Shown here piece by piece: positions 44,463 through 56,512 of a stretch of DNA of 64,000 bases. A program made the translations under genes and the position numbers. The notes under the pieces were generated by a model. It had not been told where the DNA came from. It saw only the letters and a list, made by a program, of their open reading frames with translations, and ran no database searches. The stretch comes from Amphimallon solstitiale. Its lineage: Eukaryota > Arthropoda > Insecta > Coleoptera > Scarabaeidae. The stretch lies in assembly GCA_963170755.1 (NCBI GenBank), contig OY720676.1:110566543-110630542 (forward strand), given 5' to 3'. Every line of letters starts with the position of its first letter. The first letter of the stretch is position 1.

Positions 44463-47012
44463 TGCACTAGTGGAGGGGATAATATACTTGCAACACATAT
44501 AATAAATAATATACCCTAATTTACTCAAATCTTGTTATTTGTATTGCTAATAATATCTCCTCTCTTACCTAGTCATTCAAATTTACTCAATTAATCTCAG
44601 GTTATAATCTATGATAATGATAATGTACCACTCAGTATATAATATTTTAAAATCTTTGCACCAAAATTAATGTACTCATATGCTATAATAGGTTTCTTTA
44701 TTTCTTTTATCTATGCCCAAACACTACTCAGTTTTATTCTTAATCAATTTAATTAATTCTTTTTTTTTTTTATAAAAATAATATTATTTAATGCATTTAG
44801 AAATAAATATTAATCTCCTAACTCTTTCAAATATTAATTACGATTCATCACTTCTTTATGGTATGACTTTCCTATAAATGTAACTAGTTTTTATTTTTAA
44901 CCGCGCAGTACTAGCATTTCATTTACTTTTATAAAGATGTCGCTTAGGTATTTGCCGTTATACACTGCTACATAAAAATAACAATTTAAATGTTTCTAAT
45001 AATCTTGTTATACTTATTCTTATAATGAAGAGAATATTGCTGCTAATAAATTATCCCTCTTATAGGATAACAATAGTACGGTATGTATACTTTTCCTCTC
45101 ACTATAAACTTTATAATGCTATTTTATTTTTGTTTACTTGTAGGTCATTGACTTATCTGCTTCTATGTTCGTAATGAAAATGTCTAATACAATGTTACTA
45201 TTTTACCAAATAAAAAGAAGAATTTCACCACAATACTAGTTTAATGACAACAAATATAAAAATCTTGATTCGAAAATATACATCCAAAATAGTTATACGA
45301 CATGTACATAGATTGTTAACCTGTCTAATCGCACCTGTACGTTAATTGTTATATGAAGGATGTCAGCAAATGTTATTTATTCAAAAGGTATGTACAAAAT
45401 TCAATTCAATGTATCTTTTTCAATTTAGCATGTATTATACGATGCAATTTAATTATCTATAAATAACCTTCGTCTATAAAATATTAAACAAGTTGAAGGT
45501 ATGTTTTAGTACCAAGGTCATGTCAATTCATTTATATATGTGCATATTCTGTATCTTTTTATGAAAATAGAGATTTAATCTTTTAACAAAACGTATTTCT
45601 ATACTTGTTTTATACTAGTCAACAATTCTAAATAATATTTATGACTTTTACTCGATATACAATTAAATAAATTCAAATTTTTCCTTATTTAAAAATTATA
45701 CAACCTCTTGTTAATATTTTTCTTCTATCTCTGGTTTGTTTAAATTATGTTTTCCTTTTTTTCTCACAGGATCTTCCTGGACTCGTTCTGTGCAACTGGT
45801 AACTCTCTGGAAAACCCTCCTAGCACGACTTCTTGGTGTATCCTCGTTCTCCTTCAGGATCTGGAACTGCTTCGGTTATATCTTACAGGATGTATCTTGT
45901 TGTGTCCTCGAAAACTGCGGGATATCTTCTGGATTTAAATGCAGCTGTACTTCTATTTCGAATTAACACTGAACTAGACCTCTTCGGAAATATATATGGG
46001 TTACAGGATCCTCTAAATAATTTAACATTTACTGGAACGACATCAGGGATTCTAACTAGTTGGAACTTCTCGTTTTTATACAATAAACTGGACTTGGATA
46101 ACTGGAATCCCTCTTTGACCTCACGTGCAACTGATGGATTCAATATTCCGCTCGGACTTGGTTAATATTTGGTAAGTAATCTCTAAATATTTATTTTCCT
46201 TAGAATATATCATCAAATAAATATTTTCTATGCTGAAAAGAACACTTTAAGCACCAACTTTCGCGGTTTTAGTGAATTTAAGATATACTTTTCGGAATAA
46301 AATCGTGATTTTCCGAAAAGTACACGCGCCTTTCTTGAAAAAATATTTTTCAATTTCGTTGTTTTTTTTCATCACCAAGACAATATTTTCGTTTTCTAAT
46401 TTCATCCAATTAAATTCCTTTTCTCACAATTCTTGTTCAAAATGGTATTATAAAACTTTATTGATACGTTTCAGTGCTTTTCAAACTTTAGTAAACCTTC
46501 TCTATTAAATCTCTATTAATTTATAATAATGAATTACTAAGACTTTGTACTTCAAAAAATATTGCTAATCAAAATTTTCTGTAAATGTCAATTTTGACAG
46601 ATCCGCTTATTCAAACTTTACCCGCGAAATTATTTACCAAGTTGTTTCCTTCATACTTCAACAATCAACATTAAATTATTTTACTTTACATTATTGTTAA
46701 TTAGACAAGTTTTACAAGATTTCAAACTACATTTTTACATAAATTATAATATTTAAATCTCCATTTTCAGATACCAATGAAAATTACTGCCACCAAGAAC
46801 CTGGTCCACTACAACTCCTTCAAGTACTGTTTTCATAATTGACTGCACACATCTTTATTGTAATAAATAACATTTTAAGTATACACAACTGTTCTTTTTT
46901 AGTTTAAATATTTTAATTTAACAGTCACAAAGAAAAATTAGTAAAATTAAATAATCCTTCCAACTTGTTCAAAAATATACAGTGCCAAACATCAATATTG
47001 TTACTCAGCACA
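44463..47012 (-). repeat. LTR (5' LTR of the minus-strand element)
   Basis: The partner of 38140-40689. It abuts ATATAT and then PLE copy C at 47025. Confidence 0.92.
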
Positions 47013-47024
47013 ATATATATATAT

Positions 47025-49440
47025 GTTGTCACTGGATTCCGGGTTTTCTTCCGCGTTTCCACTGCTTGGTCTTTGGAAAGACCGATGCTGGTTTCTTGAC
47101 GACGTTTCGGCAAAATCACACTTGCCATCTTCAGGTCTGCGATAACTGTCTGCTTCTGCTTCTTGTTATTCGTAAACTGACGTTTTCGGGATTCGGATGG
47201 TGGTTATATACTCCGTTAGCGTTTCGGTTGGTTGCCCTTGGACGAGTGTGTGCATGGTTCCGTGTCGTTGGGCTCGTGTTTGGAATGTGACGGCTGGTTT
47301 GCGATGTAGAAGTATTAGTTTGGTGTTCTTTGTTGGTATCTGTTCTTGTTAGTGCTGGTTTCCATGCTGTTGGTAACCTCTGGGTATCATCTCGTGAATT
47401 CAGATTGTTCGGATGTTTTTCAATTTCGATGGCTTCCCTGATGATTCTGGTTTTAGTATGTTCGATGTTCGCTAATAGCTTGGTGTTACTGAAGTCTATC
47501 GTGTGGGATGTTTCTTTTACATGTTGAGCCAGAGATGAAGTTTTCTCGTCTTTTCTTACTGAATTTTTGTGTTCGCCTCTTCTTGCGTTTACCCTTCTGT
47601 TCGTTTGTCCAATGTAAGTTTTTTCACAGTTGAGACACGGAATTTCATAAACTCCTTGGTTATCTAAAGGTATTTTTGTTTTATGGTTTCGAAGGACTGT
47701 ACTGATTTTTCTGTCTGCTTTGAATGTTGTTTCAATGTTGTGTCTTCGTAGGATTTTGGATATTCTATCGGTGGTGCCTTTAACATAGGGTACGTAGGTT
47801 TTGGAAGTTGGTGTTTCTTTTTCATCTTGTGGTGTTGTTGGTTTCGGCTTGGATGCTCTTTTGATAGCAGATTCACTGAAACCATTCGGCTGGAGTGCCA
47901 TGTGGAGTTTGTCCATTTCTTGGGTGATGTTATCTTCGTCTGCTAATCCCTGCGATCTTGTCGCTAGGGTTTTCACTACTGATTGTAACTGAGCTGGGTG
48001 GTGGTGAGACTGAGCGTTCAGATATCTGCCTGTATGGGTGGATTTTCGGTATACCGTGTAACTTAAGTTCCCATTTTCTTTCTTCTTGACCAAAACGTCG
48101 AGGAATGGTAATTCGTTGTTCGATTCTATTTCCATCGTAAATTTCATTTTTGGATGGGTTTTGTTTAAATGTTCCAGGAAGATGTCGAGGTGGTCCTTTC
48201 CATGTGTCCAGATCACGAAAGTGTCATCGACGTAGCGTAGCCAGAGTTTGGGTTTGTGGGTGGCCGTCCTAAGTGCTGTATTTTCTGTTTCCCATAAAAA
48301 GGTTTGCTATTACTGGTGATAGCGGAGAACCCATTGGGGCGCCTTCTATTTGTCTATAGCGCTGATCTTCGTAGATAAAGTATGTGTTTGTCAGACAGTG
48401 TTTCACCAAGTTCATTATGTGCACTGGGGGTTGGTATATTCGTTCGATGGTCTCTAGAGCTTCGGCAACTGGTATATTGGTAAACAGTGATACTACGTCG
48501 AAGCTTACTAATAACCATTCTGGTTCTACTTTTTGTTGTCTCAATAGATCGATGAAGTGGCTCGCGTTCTCGACGTAAGATTCGGCTCTTCGACATGAGG
48601 TTGTAGTTGTTGGGCTAGGTATCTAGCCAATTGTTGAACAGGTGATCCAATGGAGCTGACTATGGGTCTTAGGGGTGCACCTTCCTTGTGGACTTTAGGT
48701 AAGCCGTAGAATTTGGGGCATCTTGATGACTTCTCCCTTAGAATGAGTGCTGTTTGGATTTCCTTGTCGATGGGACTCTCCTTGATTTTAGTTTTGGTTG
48801 TTTTCTCCAGGTATGTTGTTGGATCCGTGGAGATTGGTTGGTATGCTGGATCCTCCAAGAGGGTTCTTATTTTGGCGTCGTAGTCGGTTGTGTTCATTAC
48901 CACAGCTGCATTTCCTTTATCGGCTGGTAGAATAATAATGTTTTCGTTTTCCCTTAGTTGTTTCAATGCCCGGAATTCTTCATGTGATAGGTTCTTCTTT
49001 GGTGGTTTGGCTGTCCTTAATATTTGCGATACATATTGGCGGATAGTCTCGGCCGTATTCTTGTCAATCCCAGCTATAGTTGCTTCTACTCCACAAATTA
49101 TTTCTTCTACTGGTATGCGGGCAGGAGCTATTGCGTAGTTAAATCCTTTAGCCAAAACATTGTGGGATGCTGCGTCCAATCCATGGGTGGATAAGTTGTA
49201 TACCACTTTGAGTGATTTGTTCTCTACTCTGGTGTTTCTGGGTTTTTGTTCTGCTTGCAGATGGTTGAACTTCTTTATTTGTTTTGCCTTTGTCCAATCG
49301 GTATTTGTCTCGGAACGGAATTCACTAAGCTGGTCAAGTATTCTCCAAATTATCGGGTGGATAATGTTGCTGAGGTTACGATATTTATGCATTACATCAT
49401 TACTCGTATTGCATACCCCTATAAAAATATAGATGTGTTT
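47025..49440 (-). pseudogene. Penelope-like element copy C, longer 5' end, frameshifted
   Basis: Minus-strand relative of copies A and B with the same 3' end next to ATATAT. The frame 49392-48541 extends about 50 residues further upstream than A and B, showing what they have lost. A deletion near 48590 and a short deletion near 48290 (after the LSPVIANLFM motif) shift the frame, and the rest (48216-47131) is open through the GIY-YIG domain. The YVDD codons are still legible near 48230. More substitutions are seen than between A and B, so it is an older or separate copy. Upstream, TTTTTATAG near 49418 could be an acceptor for a 5' exon. Confidence 0.88.
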
Positions 49441-49444
49441 AAGA

Positions 49445-50735
49445 TAAAAAAAAACAAATAAAAACCAATGAATACGTTATATGTAATTTATTGTTATACC
49501 CCACCAATTGCATAAAATTATATAATTTCTCAACCAAATGTTCACATTCTATACTAATAACAATTTGACCTGGTTTCTAAATCTCTGAAAAATATATTTC
49601 GTCTTTTAAGTGTAGTGGTGGAATTTTTTAACGGAGCCACTATCTGTTTTTGTGACAAAGATAAAAAGTATTTTAAGTACCCTGTCAAGTAGTATGCTAA
49701 CTTGTGTTTCCAAACTGAAACATCACAATGATTTTTTCAAATTGAAGTGTATAGTAGACCGAAAAACATGCTCGATTATTGAAATTGATACTTAGTTTAT
49801 AAAATGGCTTTGATGGACGAATATTAAAGGCAACTAACTATGTTTGTCTTATACATGTAAGTATAGATAAAACACACAGTTGCAGTAGTGCCTGCAATAC
49901 CAACTGCCATTGGAACTAATCAGCAATTAGCTCAAGGATACTATACAAAAATGAAACACTGTATACATACTGCATTAGTTATTTATCGGTACACCCCTTA
50001 GATTTCTTTAATACCTACGCTCTTGTTATAGCGTGAACGCCGACGCTAATCTTAGGTCTACCTGTACCTCGATTATTGACTCCAGGGATCTTTTTAAGTT
50101 GACAAAGCTGGGCGTCACTAAATTTCACATGATGAACCGCCTACACTTTCGTAAATAATTCAAGAAATTTTAAATACAGGTTTCGATTTACTATTAAGTT
50201 TAACATGTATTACTTCCTTCAAGGAAATGTTTATATACAAAAAAAAACGAACATAAGTTAAAATAGAACAACTAAAACAATAGCAGTACTAATATCTCAA
50301 GTAATTCAAAAGTGCATTTCTAAGATATGTTCTCGATTTAAACAATTATATATGACAGATATTCACATATCTATACAAGCATTAATTGTGGCACGCACTA
50401 ATAATAGTTAGTACAAATCACCATAATAGTAACAAACTAAAGGAGACGATACACAACCGTCAGGGTTAGGTTACAAAGATATTTGTAATGTTTTTTTTTC
50501 TGCAAAAATGTTTTCAACAAACAGGTTGGCTAATTCGATCTAAGTCGCTTAGGTTTAAATCATAAAGATACATTCTAGCTAATGTCTTTTCTACGAAAAT
50601 GTTTTTAGCAAATAAATTGGCAATTATATATTTTTTAGTTTCTGATCTTTAGCGTGTAAAATTGCCTCCACGAGTTTTTTGAAAAAGATAACTCGCAAAT
50701 TAAATATACAAAAAAACTAAATACCTATAAACTTC
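49445..50735. other. Spacer, nothing recognised
   Basis: AT-rich sequence without a coding frame or repeat boundary. Confidence 0.45.
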
Positions 50736-50738
50736 CTG

Positions 50739-50870
50739 CGTCCAAACGTCCTCGCGCCCTAATATCACGGCGCCCACGTGTCCTCGCGCCCAAATGTCCC
50801 CGTGCCCAAATGTCACTGCGCGCAAATGGCCGCGCCTAAGGAGCCGTTTCCAAGTGGCCGCCCCCAAAAT
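50739..50870. repeat. CpG-rich 18-bp minisatellite
   Basis: About seven imperfect 18-bp units, read on the minus strand as GACATTTGGGCGCGAG plus two bases, in otherwise AT-rich DNA. The period is a multiple of three, which leaves the minus strand open, but the resulting short peptide is only a by-product of the repeat. Confidence 0.85.
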
Positions 50871-50889
50871 GTTCTGCTCCATGTGCAAC

Positions 50890-51195
50890 TTACCTCTGTC
50901 TCTCCCCGATTCTTAATTTATATAAGAGCGCACACGTGTTATATATCCTGGAAGCGTGCTTATCTCGCGAATTATATAAACTTACTCAGTTCTAGCCACA
51001 TACCACACGTACCACAAAACGAACGACTAAAATATGCGAGGGATCATTTATATTTTCTTGTGTCATGATTAAGACACATAAATTGATTTTATATATTTGT
51101 ACCGATGAATATATATTACATATATTTTGCAATACTTGTCCATTCTATACTTATATATCTATAATATTTGTTGTACATATTATGTAATTATTGTA
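50890..51195. other. Spacer before the Harbinger element
   Basis: No gene is seen. It ends at the TTA target duplication. Confidence 0.5.
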
Positions 51196-51489
51196 TTATG
51201 CTACGTACACACGAGACACTAAATTGTCGACACTTGTGTCTAGACTAGATCTCTAGATTGAGTGTCTTCGTATGTACACCACCTAGAGCAGTGTCGCTAG
51301 ATCATACACTTGATGTCGCTACATCGCTGTAGACACAACATACACTACAGTCTGAACACGATTTCCTTTAGTGTCGAGACAAGGTGTCGATCTACCAACG
51401 AGTTGAAACTAGTTGCTAGAGTGCTGTACACTTTAACAGATATTTTATCATTTATTATATTTTCATTATCATTTATTATTATTATTAAA

Positions 51490-53269
51490 ATGAGTAATAA
51501 TAATAATATCCAGTCCGCTTTGTGGACTAAAGAAAATACAAAGAAACTAATTGAATTATTAGAAGCGAGTCCCGAGTTGTGGGACACGTCATCTACTATT
51601 TACAGAGATAGAACAAAAAAAAATGGTGCTACAGCAAAAATTGCAGAATACTTTGGTGCTCCTTGCTCCGAGGTTACCAGAAAATTGCATAATTTAAGAA
51701 CTCAGATGAATAACGAAATGAGAAAAATAAAAAAAAAAAAATCTGGAGAAGGGGTAGATGATGTGGTTTTTACATCAAATTGGGAGTTCTTTAGTGCACT
51801 AAAATTTTTGGTAGGGACTATGACGTGCAATAAAACCCAAGGAAGTTTGGTAAGTCAATTTTATTTATTTGTATATTTTCAAGAATACAATATTTTATAT
51901 ATATCTGTATTGCCAAGGCACTTCTCCTATTGGCGTACAAAAATATTCCGTGAATTCAGTTCGTATATCTTTACAATATTGGCCATAATTATGAGCTTGT
52001 AATGGCTGCAATGGAAACAAAGTCCCAGAAGGCATTCCTTCCTGGCGCCAACTACCATTAACAACAACACCTTCGTCACATTCGCTGTCAAAGCTGCCTG
52101 GGCCTGCATATATTTGTTTTGTACTTCGCGTTAGGAGGAAATTGTGCAGAACACATATGGCCGAAACGATTTTGATTACTTTTGCAGGGCATAGTTCTAT
52201 AGGTTTTCTCAGAATTCGAAATCTGTTTGCAATGTGTCCAAATGCATTTTCGACTACTCTTCTTGCTCTTGAGAGTCTATAGTTGAACACACGATTTTGG
52301 ACCTGGTTGGTTTCTATATGCATAAGGTTTCATGATATATGGTTTCATTGCAAAGCCATCATCAGCTACTATCACAAACGGCACTTGTTTAGTCCTCCCT
52401 TGGAGTGTTCTTGCATGAGGAATATCTAAACGATTTTCCTCCAATGCTTTCGATAATGTACAATTTGTAAATACGCCTTCATCAGATACACGACCGTTGC
52501 TGCCAACATCAATGTAAAGAAATTTATAGTTGGCATCTACTGAAGCCATCAAAACAACACTGTGATTGCCCTTGTAATTGAAATAGTGACTGTCACTATT
52601 TTGTGGCGCCTGTATGACAATATGTTTTCCATCTAGAGCCCCAATGCAGTTTGGAAAATTCCATTTGTATTGAAACTGCCGCGCACACTCTAGCCATTCT
52701 CTGCTTGAATTAGGCATCTGTAAATTATGAAAAACTGTATCAAAACATTTTTTTTATTATAGGAATTGGATGACACACAAAGTCAAACAGAAACTAGTCC
52801 TGATGAAACAACAGAAACAATGAGCCAAATAATTGGTGCACCAAGCACGTCTCGTACAGCCCCCAAGGGCAAAGGCAAAAAACAAACATCAAATAAAGAA
52901 GATGATCTACTCAACAGGGCTCTAATGGAGATGAGCAAGCAAAATGATGACGAGCAAATTTTTGGCGATTTTGTCGCTGCCGCTTTACGAAATTTACATT
53001 CGGAAAGTAGTAAAAGAAAATTGAAAAGAAAAATCCAAGGCATCATTTTAGAAGTCACAGATTATGATGAAGCATTGTTTGAGGGAGTTACAATAAATAA
53101 TCCCAAACCAAATCATTTAGTAAGTGATATTGGTCTTCTAAATTTGCCTTCGCCTTCCATGTCCACATCTTCAAGCTCCCAGCAAGATCTTCTGGACATA
53201 TCAACATCAAGATGTCCGTCAACGGCGAGTTACTATGAGAATTTTGATGATAATTTGAATGATTATTAA
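51490..53269 (+). CDS. MADF-BESS protein of the Harbinger element
   Basis: Exon 1 is 51490-51849 (donor TTG|GTAAGT) and exon 2 is 52763-53269 (acceptor TTTTTTTATTATAG). They join in phase for 288 residues. Residues 10-105 form a MADF domain (WTKENTKKLIELLEASPELW, then a basic RKIKKKKSGEG loop and TSNWEFFSALKFL). Near residues 210-245 is a BESS motif (IFGDFVAAALRNL ... KLKRKIQGII), followed by a low-complexity serine tail. In Harbinger elements this partner binds DNA and helps bring the nuclease to the nucleus and the ends. The frame is intact. Its intron of 913 bp contains the last exon of the nuclease on the opposite strand. Confidence 0.9.
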
Positions 53270-53925
53270 ATTAAATGTTCATTTGTATTGTTTCTGTGTA
53301 ATAGGATTTTGAAGAGTTTTTGTATTTCTTTGCTGAATAAATGTGTTTATTTACTGTTTTGCACGTTAATAGTTTCAATTTAATTTTAACAGTTTACTAT
53401 TCCAATTCAAAGTATAGAAGAACCTACCTTTAAATAATCTTCTTTCAAAACGTCATAGATGGCTTGACAACACTTTGGAATTATTGTCGAAATTGTTGAA
53501 ACGGGTATTCGGAACAAATACATTAATGTATGATAGCTTTCACCTGATTGTATAAAGATTAAAAAAGTATTTAATAACATTTTGTATCATGTATGAAACT
53601 CACCTCCTGCTAAAAATTTCAAAGTTACGGCTAGTCTCTCAGCAGCTGATATTGCAGAACGCATTACTGTATTTTGTTTTTCTATTTTTGGCGTCACCTT
53701 TTGTAATAGAAAATTGAAATCCGTATCAGACATTCGAAGAAAATGTTTGTAATATTCTGAATCTTGCAACCTTAATTCGCATAGTAGTTGGGAAAATGCA
53801 CCAAATTTGTTTCTCTTTGCAATCCACTCTTTCACCCAACACCTTCGCCTTTTCCTTTTCTTGCGCTTTTTTACAACACAATTAATAATGACTGCGGCCG
53901 CAAACCGACACCTTCTTCTCGTCAT
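51895..53925 (-). pseudogene. Harbinger DDE nuclease, three exons, one frameshift
   Basis: Exon 1 is 53925-53604 (basic N terminus with MTRRRCRF and KKRKKRKRRR, a likely nuclear signal, then helices). Exon 2 is 53543-53428 (ESYHTLMYLFRIPVST) and exon 3 is 52717-51895. The splice sites are good and in phase (GAG|GTGAGT; AATCAG|; AAG|GTAGGT; TTACAG|). The catalytic residues are D in CIGALDGKHI, D in VIVADDGFAM and E in RRVVENAFGHIANRFR. One frameshift near 52290-52310, between the second aspartate and the glutamate, is the only clear defect. The total of about 410 residues is normal. The second intron (53427-52718) contains exon 2 of the MADF-BESS gene on the other strand. Confidence 0.88.
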
Positions 53926-54225
53926 TATTTATTTATGTACTTATGCATTGTGGAAGTGTAAATAATTTTTTCACAGTGCACAGAGGTGTCTATATAATTC
54001 TCACATTAATTACGCGTGTAAACTCATGCTAGAGAAGTGTAGCAACTTCAATCTACTGAACTGCTCTAGACATTACTCTACACAAAAATTTACACTGACG
54101 TGTGAACAAGCAGTAGAGCGCTCTAGACACAAGTGTCGACATTTTAGTGTCTCGTGTGTACGTAGCATTACAGAGAAACGTTCAAACGTCTATTTAGATG
54201 TCTTGCATATGCATAGACACATATA

Positions 54226-56375
54226 CCGGGCTCTTTTTTATTATTACACATAGCATTTTCCCTTTGTGTAATGATAAAAAAAAAATTGTCAATGCATTAA
54301 CGATATAGTCACTGTATAGTAGACAACCAGTTATACACTAATGAAGAATTTACGTATAATTAATTTTTAAATCAGGTTGCCATGACGGGAAAAACATTTT
54401 TTATGTCTAATATTTCTGAATTTTTATTCAAACATAAGTTATAAATTAAATACATTTTATTAAAAAAATAGATAATTTATTTATAAATCATGGATAAATA
54501 CAACAGAAATGAAAAGGTGGCTATAGTAATGTGGTACCAGAAAAATAATAGTTTAAGGTAAGTTAGAGACATGTTTTCCGTCAATTATCCAGACAGGCCT
54601 ATACCTTGTGCAAAAACAATTCTGAACTTTTTTAAAAAATTTCAAGAAGATGGTTGTGTTCTAAATTCTCACAAAAAAAGAAATAGAACCAATCATGTTC
54701 GAACAGAAGACATGAAATTAAATATCCTGTGTTACGTAGAGGAACGGTCTGTAGGATCTCTTTTAGATGTAGCTAAACATTTTGGAGTATCGTACAGTTC
54801 GGTATACAAAACTCTGAAAGAATGTAAATATAGGCCATACAAAATATCAAATCATCAAGAGCTTTTCGAAGAGGATAAGATAAAACGAACTGAGTTTTGT
54901 GAAATAATGTTTAACATGTTAAATGAAAACCAAGAAATTTTAAATAAAATAATTTTTACTGATGAGGCTACATTTACCGTAAACGGTGAAGTCAACTCTC
55001 AGAACTTTCGGTTTGTACCCTACATTTATCCATGAAAAATTATTAAATTTCCTATCCATTAATCCATTAGGTACTGGTCCCGTACAAATCCTCACGCTCA
55101 AAACCTGACCCGAACACAGTACCCTCAAAAAGTTAATGTCTGGATTGGAATAATAAGCGATAGACTTATTGGCCCATTTTTTATTGACGGTAACCTCACT
55201 GCAGTGAAATATTTGAATTTGTTGAGAGACCATATCATTCCATCAATTGAGATGATGAATGTTGATGTACCCTGGTTCCAAATGGATGGGGTCCCGCCAC
55301 ATTCTACTAACGCTATCAGGAATTTTTTAAATAACTTATTTCAAAGACGGTGGATTGGTAGATTTGGTCCCATACTATGGCCTCGAAGATCCGCTGATTT
55401 ATCTCCAAATGACTATTTTCTTTGGGGTTACCTAAAAAGTAAAATTTACAACAATGTACGAATACGCAACTTGAATGAACTAAAAGAGCGTATACGTACT
55501 GCATGTAATGGAATAAGGCCAGAATTTATTAGAAATACACTTCGTTGCTTTCAAGATCGCCTTGCTTATTGCCTTGAAAGACAAGGTGGACATTTCGAGA
55601 ACTTGTTATGATATTAGACTTCACATTTAAGTTCGTTTAATTGTTATAATAAACTAATTATTTTGTTCCAAGTGATATTCTGCATTTTCTTTATTAAAAA
55701 CATAACCTATTCCTTCTAAGCTTTATTTTGCTCTGTATCGCCCAGTGTTACCAGTACAAGTATTATTGCCGAATCAAATACTTTCACGCTAAATTTTAAC
55801 AGTTTCGTAATAAATGTAAAAGGTTTTATGTACGCTGCAAAGTTTAATTTTTCCGTACAAATAATTTATGGTAGAAGTAAGAGAAACGGATATCCAGAAT
55901 ATTATTTTATTTGTATCGGCCAGTGGGAAATGGCGGGAAATCCTTAATGTAGCAATTATGATGTTGACGACGTGATATATTTCGAATTTTAAAATTGTAA
56001 GAAAAATTGTACAAAATTAGTTATTTACGATATAATTGTTAAAAGTGCTATTTTATTTTGCGAGTAAGATTTGCGAGACGAGGGTGATTAGGAACTGGAT
56101 CAATTTAAAATAAGCAAAATAAAATAACATTTTAACACGTGTATCGTACAGTGTTTCTGCTACAAACTCAATTTTTATTTTAAAATTTTAATAAAAAGTT
56201 TAACGAATATTGACTGATAAAAATCTTATGACAGCTCACTGTTCCTGCTTGTCAAAATACGAGTGTATAACTGGTTGTCTACTATACAGTGACTATATCG
56301 CTAATGCATTGACAATTTTTTTTTATCATTACACATAGGGAAAATGCTATGTGTAATGATAAAAAAAGAGCCCGG
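54226..56375 (+). mobile_element. Mariner-type element with ~115-bp termini
   Basis: The inverted termini begin CCGGGCTCTTTTTTAT and contain a further internal palindrome around TTACACATAGCATTTTCCCT. They match for about 115 bp (54226-54340 versus 56261-56375). TA lies on both outer sides. The element holds one transposase gene on plus and about 650 bp of non-coding 3' sequence. It begins only about 55 bp after the Harbinger right end. Confidence 0.88.
54490..55611 (+). pseudogene. Mariner-type transposase with a candidate 60-bp intron
   Basis: The frame starts ATG at 54490 and meets TAA at codon 24 (54559-54561), then stays open. The helix-turn-helix region includes SLLDVAKHFGVSYSSVYKTL. 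The first catalytic aspartate is in IIFTDEATFTVNG. At 55011-55070 a segment with GT and AG ends and an internal stop interrupts the conserved N-F-R ... Y-W-S text; removing it restores the family reading exactly, so it looks like an intron. After it come PWFQMDGVPPHST (second aspartate) and SADLSPNDYFLWGYLK (third), 41 residues apart, and the end GGHFENLL. About 353 residues in all. The single nonsense codon is the only clear lesion. Confidence 0.85.
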
Positions 56376-56512
56376 TATATTACTATAACTTCAACCTATC
56401 GAGTTATGATTTAATTTGGTGATAATGTAATATTATTAAAATTTGTGGTTTGTGCAAGCCTACGAGTATGCTTTGCCGGCCGTGGCTGTGGTAACCAACT
56501 AAAATTAAACTA

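Larger units (their letters stand above)
38140..47012 (-). mobile_element. Large LTR element without pol (LARD-like), minus strand
   Basis: Two 2,550-bp direct repeats (38140-40689 and 44463-47012) begin TG and end CA and bound a 3.77-kb interior. Read on the minus strand, the primer-binding site TGGCGCCCAACGTGGGG (44457-44441) follows the 5' LTR by 5 bp and the polypurine tract AAAAGGGGCATA (40701-40690) precedes the 3' LTR. One ORF (42757-44181) follows the primer site. No reverse transcriptase, RNase H or integrase is present, so movement would need enzymes from a relative. The LTRs show no length difference, suggesting a young insertion. Confidence 0.9.
51199..54167. mobile_element. PIF/Harbinger element with TTA duplication
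   Basis: The termini match for about 45 bp. The outer run is TGCTACGTACACACGAGACA on both ends (other strand on the right), then ACTTGTGTCTAGA a little further in. TTA at 51196-51198 and 54168-54170 is the three-base duplication typical of the superfamily. The element carries both expected genes: a MADF-BESS DNA-binding protein on plus and the DDE nuclease on minus, each with introns. Only the nuclease has an evident lesion. Confidence 0.93.

Noticed and set aside
38140..47012. Plus-strand orientation for the LTR element
   Set aside because: No primer-binding site follows the left LTR on plus, while a classic one and a polypurine tract fit the minus strand.
50700..50888. 62-residue minus frame with repeated G-H-x-x-A text
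   Set aside because: By-product of the 18-bp minisatellite; no start context or conservation signal.
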